From contig CP071498.1 in NCBI GenBank assembly GCA_017354895.1, positions 868,001-932,000 of the forward strand: a DNA stretch of 64,000 bases, in the 5' to 3' direction. Numbering within the stretch: position 1 is the stretch's first letter; each line of letters starts with the position of its first letter. The DNA is from Podospora comata. Taxonomy: Eukaryota > Ascomycota > Sordariomycetes > Sordariales > Podosporaceae. The notes under the pieces are model-generated. The model had not been told where the DNA came from. It saw nothing but the letters and a program-made list of their open reading frames with translations, and did not search any database. The position numbers and the translations under genes were made by a program. This document shows, piece after piece, positions 55,001 through 64,000 of this stretch.

Positions 55001-56800
55001 CTAAAACGAGCAATGCTCTCAACTTCTCTTGGGAGTGCTTGTGTTCTCCAAAAATCTGCAAGAGGGGGCGTGTGTGTGGTGCTCTTTGTTGGAGTAAGAC
55101 ACACACCAAGACGAACGGTGGGGGTTGTTCACCCAGCCAGCCCAGCAAGGGTGCATCACAGTCAATCAACTTGAAGCACAGACATTTGAGAAGCACGAGC
55201 CACGAAGCCAAGACCAGAAATAGGCGCCCTCGAATCAGATGCCGAGATATTTTTGGGATACAAGCTCCAAACTGCAACCCTGAACCAACAGCACATCACC
55301 AATTTGTTGCGAACGTCCGAAACGGGATTTGATGCCGGGGGCAGCAAAGTGCTGATTTTGTGAGGAGTAAAATCCTCACAGATTGAGTTGATCTGCCTCA
55401 AATTGACTTGTGGCTGAATATAGTTGACAAGTCCCCAAAAATCGCGTCTTGAAACACACACTGACTGCAGCTTTGAATGTACATACATGATGCAAGTTCA
55501 TTCTTGGCTTTGACGTTGACCTCGGACTGCTTGACCCAAGGCAATGGTCGCACAAGTAGGATTCAATCTCTCATTTCATATTGCTCTCTCATCGGATGGA
55601 CAGAGATGGCAACTCTTGCATTGCTACCAGACAATTATTGGACGCCGACAATGAGCCAGGGACGGAGGCGGGTGGGTGGTTCATTCATTGAGATCATCAC
55701 GATTTTACAGATTGGGAAACAAGAAGAGCGCGTGTGTTTGGTGTATGTTGGATTTGTGTGTGAACCCCAAACCACAGATCGTACACACACACCCATTCTC
55801 TCATCAAATCTCAGATTGACCCCATGATTGCGTTATTCCTTCCTTCCGCACCACCACCACCCACCACCACCATCATTGTTGCCAGTTTGAACCCGATGAC
55901 TTGCATCTCACCATCAGTCAATACTCATTTTCCTCCAGCAACAACACCCTACCCCTTCCCCCCCCTCCCTCCCCCCCCCAAAAAACGACAGCTACCTCAA
56001 CCCCCATCGCAAACACCACCCGCAACGGTGACATTCAAATCGTATATCTGAAGCCCATCCATACGTCGTCGTCCAACAAACTCCCATCCCAAACCTCCTA
56101 ATCCCACCCCCTCTTATGGCATGTAAGGTATCCACTCAAAACCGAGCACTCGCAAGCCACGCTCTAAAAGTCCCCCAGCAGCAGCAGCAGCCTTGCGCAC
56201 CGGAAAAAATAAAAATAATAAAAATCTAATTTTTTGATTGGCGAGCTCGTTAAACTTTCTCACTCGCTTTTATTTTATCCCTGCTGTCTGGTTTTGAACG
56301 ATGCTACGCTGTTGTTTTTCACCGGTGCCGCGGCTTGTTAGGTGTGGAGATTCCTTGGCCCCCACCCCCAACTGGGGTGGGTTGTTGGAGATACAACTTA
56401 TTCTACGGGCGAAGGAGAGACAAGAGATCGTATATCGTAAAACATAGGTGTGTAGTGTAGGCGGTGTTTTTGGGAGGTAAGGTAGGCAGTGTAACCTCAC
56501 ACGGGGGGGAGAGGGGCTCATGTTGTGGCATTCACCTACCTCGTTGCAAGTATGGCACTTTCAGGATGGAAGGTTGACTGACGGTGATGTACCCAAGGTG
56601 GATAGGTCCTGCCCGTCTGCAGTTTTGATAATTGTGGGCTGCAGTATGCGAGTGCTGTGTGCCCCGGCCATATGGTCGCCACTCAGCCCTAAGACATTCT
56701 GTACATAACACACCTCGCCGGGCTGTTGTCATACCGCTACTGCTTGGTGGTGGTGGATAGGTCCAGAAAACTGGCTGCCTTGGACTAGACTCGGCTGTTG
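52001..56800. other. Gene-free region, part 2
   Basis: No gene, RNA or mobile element can be supported. Open frames are short, overlap on both strands and show no family resemblance. C/A-rich simple sequence occurs around 55850-56060. Confidence 0.4.
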
Positions 56801-56887
56801 ATACTGTCTATGATCTGACTTGCATCATTCATCACCAGTTTCCACCATGCCGTGAGCAAGGAAACTAGTGCCGTTGCACGCTATACG

Positions 56888-56911
56888 CAGCAGCAGCAGC
56901 AGCAGCAGCAG
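56888..56911. repeat. (CAG)8 trinucleotide repeat
   Basis: Eight perfect CAG units. They lie in a 134-codon open frame (56852..57256) where they would encode glutamine, but the rest of that frame is not convincing as a protein. Confidence 0.8.
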
Positions 56912-57166
56912 CGGGACGGGAAGGATTGCAAGAGAAAAGGATCCATTATTGCGTACCTGACTGCTGCGGCCAAGGTCACGGTTAACTCTACTGTAGGTCC
57001 ACTTCCGCCAGCTTCCTTTGGCCCCCAACTCTTGATAGTGCTAGGTGCTGCATACCTACATCAAGAGAAAGCCGACGCTATCATCAAAGAAGGCATTGCA
57101 CCGAATGGCTTTGCAAGTGACAATGTGACAGAGCTATGCTTCTTGCATTCAACGTGGTGTTTTTTT

Positions 57167-57187
57167 GGGGGGGGGGAGGGAAGGGGG
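57167..57187 (+). other. G-run cluster
   Basis: Ten G residues, then AGGG, then AAGGGGG, in 21 bases. It could form a G-quadruplex, with the long run supplying two of the four tracts. Confidence 0.45.
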
Positions 57188-60100
57188 TTTGCTATTTCGG
57201 ACCTCCTTCCATGTACCTATCTCTTACTGAACTCTTTGGCCCCCATTCTGGTCTGAAGAATTGATAACGAAAAGCCAAAAACTGCCTTGTCGATATCAAG
57301 AATTCCAAATCACTTACGCAGCAGGCTTGATTAGAGTGCAGAAAACAAGTGTCGATCCATGTGGTCCTCCTATGCCTGAGGATGAATGTTCGGTGTAGTT
57401 GAGGCTCGGTGTCGAACCGTGATGTTGTACCCATCTCGGCTGAAATCACCACCACCAACCAACCCCCAACCACTCCAAAAGTGCAACTTGAGGCTCTTGA
57501 ACACACATGCTATAGGAGCAGCAAAGGAAAATGTTTCATGTTTCAGGTTCTTCCCGCCATTGCATCACACACGAGCAGGTAGGTTCTTTGCACAGCCCAG
57601 CGGGAAAACCCACAGCCACATGATTCTTATTCAGGTGCCTGGAGCTAGGGTGAGTAGTGACAGCATCGAAGATCTGAGCAAGCAGGAAAGTCTCACACGC
57701 CCCCTCCCCTCCCCCCACCTTCACAGCCCAACCGGCATAGGGTAGATAAACGAGAGAGATAGAGAGAGAGAGAGAGAAAAAGCAAGATCTTCTGTTCCGT
57801 TTTATTCAGCACGTGGTGGGAAAGCAAGGTCAGGAACGGTGAGTGAGGGGAACATAGAGGGGCGCAGCAGCAACACCTCACACTTCCCCGCACCAACAGG
57901 CGCTTGTCCGCGGCTGTTTCTCCCCCCCTCCCCAAGCCACCCACCTGACTTAAGCGGATAATGCTCTCGGCGGCCGCGGCCCTTCTGCTGCTTGGATTCG
58001 CGGGTTTTGTTTGAGAGAGAGCAGCTTAAAAGCTGTTACCTAAAGCTGAACAAAGCATAGGGCAGATAGGCTCTGTAGATCGCCAGCAACAGGAACTTCT
58101 TCTGAGTAAGACCAAAAAAAGCCTTGCCCACTATATCAAAAGTTGAGCTTTTTACCTTCCGCTTGCGTACTACTTGTAGCTATATTGTCGTAGTAGGATC
58201 ACTTCCTTGTACATCGATCTATCTATCTTGCGGTGGATGTTGCGTGGGGTGGGGGGGTTCGATATCGGATATTGAAACTTGCAGCTTCAACATCAACAAT
58301 CACGGCCTTGGTACCGCCGACGACAACAACAACGACAATAACGGACGCGGGGTCGCCGTTCACAGCTATCATACCCTCCCCAGCCGCCCGCACCCCTGCC
58401 TCCTCCCATTCTGTCCAGTCCTTCTGGAAGGTTTCCATGCAGTTCCGTGCCGCCTTCTTGCGTGGTGCTAGTGGGTGAAACCTTTCAGAGAAAAAGCTGA
58501 GAAAAGTTGCCACCGGTCACCGTTAGCCCGGCCCTGTCTAGGATCATGGTCCGATACAACTGGAGATAGAAACCTGGGTGTGGATTACAGCAGAGCCAAT
58601 GTGACGACAGCGCGGGAGGGAGGCGTGAACAGATTCGCGGCGTGTCTGTTGGCGGGCAAGGCGATGGTGTGAGAGCGGGGAGAAGCGGCGGGAATGTCGT
58701 ACTCAGCAAGGAGAGGAAGGAAGAGGGGGGGCGTGTGTGAACATTGTTCGAGCCTGGTTGTTCAGGATCAGGAACGGCCACACTTACTGCCTTACCTTAC
58801 GTAGCTCGGCATGTTTTGAAACATCCGATCATTCCCCCTTCCTCCAAAGAGAAGAACCCACCGTTAGCTCTAGATGATCAAGATAGCTGAGTGTGCAGAG
58901 AGAACATCCGAATCCAGCCGTCTAATAAGCCCGTGCTTCTAAAAACAGTTCCCCAAGTGTTTCGAGTTCAGAGGTCCGTCATGATCCAGAATCGAATCCA
59001 GTATAACCCCCACTCACACATCATCGCATCAGAGAGGTAGGACTCGGAGTTCTGAACCTAGTTTAGATCAAGTCCAGGGAGCTGATCATGAAAGAGCCTG
59101 GGCTGGAGTCAACAAGGAACAGGAAGGAAGAGACGCGGAGTCTGGATGTCAACCAAGACCAACCCACCACTGCGACCTTATCCGCGAGACCCGGGGTCTG
59201 GCATGCGGACTGCTGCTTTGCTTTGGTTCGCTGCGTAGGCGGGCGGCGCTTCTCTGCAAAGAACACGTGGAGTATCCGCTGGCGACCAAGATCACCATGA
59301 ACGGCGCGACAGGGCACAGAAATCGATAATCGAAGATGATGTCCCGACGTCATCTCCGGGCTTCCTGATGAGACTTGCTTCCCCACCGATAGCCGCCACT
59401 CGTCTGCTCTCGACTTGATGGTCGGCCGAATATGTCCCCAGAGAGAAGAACGATGAGGTGAGCAGCTCAGTTGGGTTTGATAGACGACACAAGACCGACC
59501 CGACAGACGAGCCAGGGCTGCGGGGGGAATGGACCAGTGGCTTGTCCGGTTCCTGGTTGCGAATTATCGCTACTGCAGGCACAGTCACAGTGCTGATGGG
59601 CCAGTCGTCGTGGAAGGCTTCGAAAACTTCCGACGAAGAAGCCAGGAGACTGCCGCCAATGTCGCAATGCATTCAAGAGCGTTGTGGTTGGGCGGGACCG
59701 GGACTGAGAACGAGACTGCCCGGTTGGTGAGATGAGAGGAAAGGAGGGCGGGATCGGAATTGCCGTCCATCCATTTTCCATCTCAAGAGAGGCAGTTGGT
59801 GATGGTCTCATCAGTAGAAGCGGGCAGAAAGGCAGTCATCAAAGCGTTTCACCTAAACAGCTGTCAAGCAAGGGCGGTTTTGGCGTCTGCATGACGAGGG
59901 ATTTCTCTTGTGTGTGATGGAAAGACGGTTGAGCCGAGAGAGGAGGTGATGTGGTTCACTTGATGCGGTTCCAGAGTCGAGGCACCTTGACGACCAAGCG
60001 CTTGCATTTGTTGCGCGGCCACCACGGGATGCCCACCAGGTGCTGGGACGGCACTTCCCGCCCCACTGTTGCCCTGGGCCTTGATTGCTCACGTCGGTGA

Positions 60101-60509
60101 GTGGCTGAGAGCGGCTGGTCTCACCAAAGCTTTGACCACTGCGAAGCACTGACCTTGCTCGCGTCTTCACTTCACTTCGCGTCGCCACCAGGCAGCGATT
60201 CCACGTGATTTCCTGATATCGATGGGTATTCAACGACGACAACGGCGAGATTGGCTTTGAGTTTTACGGTTTTGGCAGGCGTTCCGGGGAAAAGGGAAAA
60301 CGGTTTACCGACATCTGATGGGCCAGAGGCAACATTAAACATTCACAGCACTGGGTAATTCAGTGACTGCTTTTTGACAGCACACTGCAGCCATAGACAG
60401 CCCCAGTTTACGAGTCGTTACATCGACGACCGTTTGAGCATTGCATCACATTTCCTGCACTCTTCATCAGGTATTCGATTGCATCCAAAACCATCAGTAG
60501 ATCTTCAAA

Positions 60510-63251
60510 ATGGAGTTCTTCATCGAGTAAGCAGTACCTGATGTGTTTGTCCTGGGAAAGCAAACTAACATGACCAAGTGACCTTCGGGTCCTCTTTCCA
60601 TACCCCCGAATCTACCCAGGTAAGTCCCCACTACCCTGAACCCTGAACTTCCTGCTGAATGTGTTGCTAACCTTTCCACAGAACAATATGCGTACGTATT
60701 CTTTTGGGGTCTAAGCGGTGATTTTTTTTGCTGATACTTAAGTGCCATGGCACAGCTACATGGTCGATTTGAAGAGTGGGTCTCCTCAAGCTACCCGTCA
60801 TATGAGCAATCCCTAACACAAGACAGAAACGCTCGATGCCGGCGGAAACTGCGTTTTGGAAATGCCTTCGGGCACAGGGAAAACTGTCACCCTGCTCTCC
60901 CTCATTGTGGCCTATCAGATGTCGTCACAAGAGAAGCGACCGCTCATCTACTGCTCCCGTACCATGTCCGAGATCGAAAAGGCTCTGGTAGAACTCAAGG
61001 CCCTGATGAAGTTTCGAGCCGAGAGACTGGGGCATGAAGAGGATTTTCGGGCCATGGGTCTAACGTCCAGAAAGAATCTATGTCTGCACCCAGACGTGAA
61101 ACGAGAAAAGAGCGGTAGTGTTGTCGATGCCCGCTGCCGCAGCTTGACAGCTGGCTTCATTCAGGAGAAGAAGAGGAAGGGCGAAGATGTAGACGTCTGC
61201 GTTTATCACGATGTAGGCATTTCGGATCCTGGGTCAAGATACCTGGCTAATACCTGGCAGAACCTCGACAACCTTGAACCGCACAATCTCATACCCAACG
61301 GTGTTTGGTCTCTCGATGGCCTGCTAAGATACGGCCAGAAACACACGCAATGCCCCTACTTCACCGCGCGGAGGATGATGAGCCAGTGCAACGTGGTGAT
61401 TTACAGCTACCACTATCTGCTCGACCCAAAGATTGCCGAGCGTGTTTCCAAAGACTTCTCCAAGGACTGCATTGTTGTCTTTGACGAGGCTCACAACATC
61501 GACAACGTCTGCATCGAATCACTCAGCACTGACATCACTGAGGAATCTCTACGGAGGGCTACCAGGGGAGCCCAGTTTCTAGAGAATAAGATCAATGAAA
61601 TGCGAGACTCTGACCAGCAAAAGCTGCAAGACGAGTATGAGAAGTTGGTTGAGGGTCTCAGGGGCAACGATGAAACTCGCGAAGAGGACTCGTTCATGGC
61701 GAATCCAAGTAGGTGTATTTTCGCAAGGGGCCATGGGGGACAGGTGTGCTAATTTTTGCCTTAGCCCTTCCAGAAGACCTACTCAAAGAAGCAGTGCCAG
61801 GTAACATCAGACGAGCCGAGCACTTTGTTGCATTTCTGAGAAGATTCATCGAGTACCTCAAGACCCGCATGAAAGTCCGGCAGGTCATCTCAGAGACCCC
61901 CCCTTCTTTTCTGGCCCATCTGAAGGAGTACACTTTTATCGAGAAGAAACCGCTCCGATTCTGCGCCGAGCGACTCACGTCCCTGGTGAGGACGCTGGAG
62001 CTGACCAGAATCGAAGACTACCAACCCCTGCAAGAGGTGGCCACCTTTGCAACCCTGGTAGCCACCTACGAGAAGGGTTTCCTCCTGATCCTAGAGCCCT
62101 ACGAATCAGACACAGCTGAGGTGCCCAACCCGGTGCTCCACTTCACCTGCCTGGACGCTGCCATCGCCATCAAGCCGGTATTTGACCGGTTCAGCTCGGT
62201 CATCATCACCTCTGGTACCATCTCGCCACTCGAGATGTACCCCAAGATGCTCAACTTTGAGACGGTGGTGCAAGAGTCATATTCCATGACCCTGGCAAGG
62301 AGATCATTCCTGCCCATGATTGTCACGCGGGGAAGCGACCAAGCCACAATCTCAACGGGCTTCCAGGTCCGGAACGAACCTAGTGTCGTTCGAAACTACG
62401 GCAGTCTACTCGTGGAGTTTGCAAAGATCACACCTGACGGAATCGTCTTGTTCACCCCGAGCTACTTGTACCTCGAATCGCTCATTTCCATGTGGCAGGG
62501 CATGGGCGTGTTGGACGAAGTGTGGAAGTACAAGCTCATCCTCGTCGAGACGCCCGACGCACAGGAGACGGCGCTGGCGCTCGAGACGTACCGCACCGCG
62601 TGCAAGAACGGGCGAGGGGCCGTGTTTTTGTGCGTCGCGAGAGGGAAGGTGTCGGAGGGCGTTGATTTTGACAAGGAGTTTGGCCGTACTGTCATCAACA
62701 TCGGTGTTCCGTTTCAGTACACCGAGTCGCGCATCCTGAAAGCGCGGTTGGAGTTTTTGAGGGAGACGTACCGCATCAGGGAGAATGATTTTCTCTCTTT
62801 TGACGCGATGAGGCATGCTGCCCAGTGCTTGGGGAGGGTTATCCGCGGCAAGGACGACTACGGCGTCATGGTGCTTGCGGATAGGAGGTTCAAGTCAAAG
62901 ATTCAGCAGCTGCCCAAGTGGATCCATCAGGCGCTGCTTGGTGCGGATACTAATCTGAGTACGGATATGGCGGTTAGTAACGCTAGGAGGTTTTTCAAGA
63001 TGATTGCCCAGCCTTTCCGAACTGAAGACCAGGAAGGTATCAGTATCTGGACGCTTGAACAGCTCAAGCAGCATCAGAGGAAGATGCAGGAGGAGTTGAT
63101 TAGGGAGTTGCAGGCTACGGAGGAGAAGAGGGTGAATCAACAGCAGCAGGCGCAACAGGCGCAACAGTTTATTTCTGCGAGGGAGAGGCCGGATAGTGAT
63201 TACGAGATGGATGAGGATGATGAGGCTGAGTTGATGGCGTTGGATCCGTAG
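60510..63251 (+). CDS. rad3: XPD/Rad3 DNA helicase of TFIIH
   Basis: This is the 5'-to-3' helicase subunit of TFIIH, acting in nucleotide-excision repair and RNA polymerase II initiation. Six exons give 818 residues: 60510..60526, 60579..60619, 60681..60690, 60756..60775, 60827..61708 and 61765..63251. The first four exons are only 17, 41, 10 and 20 bp. Spliced, they read MEFFIDDLRVLFPYPRIYPE then QYAYMVDLKKTLDAGGN, matching the start of the family. Walker A MPSGTGKT carries Lys48, the same number as in yeast Rad3. Cysteines in LCLHPDV, ARCRSL, VCVYHD and QCPYF fit the iron-sulphur cluster. The DEAH box FDEAHNID is at about residue 249. Late motifs include RGKVSEGVDF and QCLGRVIRGKDDYG. The C-terminus has a short Gln/Ala run and an acidic end (YEMDEDDEAELMALDP). 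Confidence 0.95.
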
Positions 63252-64000
63252 TCGCTGACTTCACACGCGCTTGGGTTGTTAGATAATCGGTAGTTATTTG
63301 TAACACATAGTATCATCAATCAATATATGTCGTGGGGAGAATAATAGAGACTGCTAGGTTGGTCGAGGCTATTAACGATGGTTAGTAGGCCTTGAATGAT
63401 GGTTGGAAGCCCTTGACCGATAGTCGAGGGGCCCTGGGGCTGGCTTTGAACGCCATGATTCCACGTTGCTGTCTCTGTTAGGTATTTTGTCTACCGCATG
63501 AGCAGTCTATCTCCTAGGTAGCAGGCAACAGACTCTGAGTCCAAGACCAAAGTTCCAGGCCATGATGTGACTGTGGGTTTCCACGATTCGGGGTTGCCGA
63601 TGGTGTGTGCCATCAGTTTTTTCCCGCTCGTTCAACTCACCGAATATGCAGGTTGTGCGGTGGTAGGCTCGTGAGCTTGCTCGAGTGGGTGAGGTGGGTG
63701 GTATCCGGGTAAATCCCACCTTTTAGACCTCACACATTCTTTCTTGCTCTCTCCCATCGAAAGATCACCCTTGACTGCGAACTGTCGCGCCAAGGCAAAA
63801 CCGTTTGCGGCACGGGTACCTTAAGGTAGGTAGGTGGGTAGGTAGGTACGCAAGGCTTTCTCGCCTAGGAGGGTGGGAAGTCACCAGCATGCAATACCAC
63901 CCTCATGGGCCATCACAGCTCCAATGAAGGATGAGATGCAAGCCAACCCTTCTGGAAGGGTGGAGGAACCAAAAAGGAAGATATCCCGACGTTTTATTGA
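63252..64000. other. 3' flank of rad3; no gene seen
   Basis: The rad3 3' untranslated region probably lies in the first 100-150 bases. A GGTA-type tandem tract lies at 63825-63849. I see no coding region in the rest. Confidence 0.5.
63825..63849. repeat. (GGTA)n-type tetranucleotide repeat
   Basis: About six GGTA units, one of them changed to GGTG. Simple sequence with no evident function. Confidence 0.7.

Larger units (their letters stand above)
56801..60509. other. Gene-free region, part 3, ending in the rad3 promoter
   Basis: A (CAG)8 repeat lies at 56888-56911, a G-run cluster at 57167-57187 and a (GA)n tract near 57755-57776. The last few hundred bases are the presumed rad3 promoter; I see no TATA box. 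No further gene is supported. Confidence 0.45.

Overview
This window is nuclear DNA from a filamentous ascomycete (Pezizomycotina), most likely a sordariomycete close to the Sordariales. The evidence is: a fused five-domain AROM protein; short introns of about 50-105 bp with GTANGT-like donors and CTRAC-like branch sites; an intron-containing, divergent histone H4/H3 pair; a Neurospora-type rvt gene; and mixed, roughly balanced base composition with C/T-rich leaders. I see no bacterial-type genes and no recognisable transposon, viral relic, tRNA, rRNA or CRISPR.

Layout. 0.3-5.1 kb (-): AROM, five steps of the shikimate pathway. 6.55-9.3 kb (+): rvt, a domesticated, intact, non-mobile reverse-transcriptase-related gene with one intron, divergent from AROM. 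9.5-11.2 kb (-): amino-acid permease, convergent with rvt, with about 1 kb of ATG-free sequence upstream. 14.0-15.8 kb (-): MFS sugar transporter with three exons. 19.45-20.02 kb (-): a small secreted cysteine-rich protein that I assembled from three short exons. 23.28-26.0 kb: divergent histone H4 (-) and H3 (+). 27.3-28.1 kb (-): kappa-class glutathione S-transferase/DsbA-like protein. 30.3-35.5 kb (-): RNA polymerase I largest subunit, sharing a 494-bp promoter region with prp3 (+, 36.0-37.5 kb). 47.3-48.65 kb (-): a C2H2 zinc-finger regulator isolated between a 9.8-kb and an 11.9-kb gene-free stretch. 60.5-63.25 kb (+): XPD/Rad3 helicase of TFIIH, with four tiny exons at its 5' end.

How the genes fit together. 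Most are core cellular genes: aromatic amino-acid synthesis, chromatin, rDNA transcription, splicing, and repair/transcription. The least routine block is 0.3-12.2 kb, where an amino-acid biosynthetic gene, rvt (reported as responsive to amino-acid starvation and translation inhibitors in Neurospora) and an amino-acid permease are adjacent. rvt also has a candidate 17-codon upstream ORF, and the permease has a strikingly ATG-free upstream strand. The large gene-free regions hold microsatellites, homopolymers, possible G-quadruplexes and one perfect hairpin, but no further gene I can support.

All gene models were built by eye from splice signals, reading frame and family knowledge. Each multi-exon model sums to a whole number of codons. 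No database search or alignment was run.
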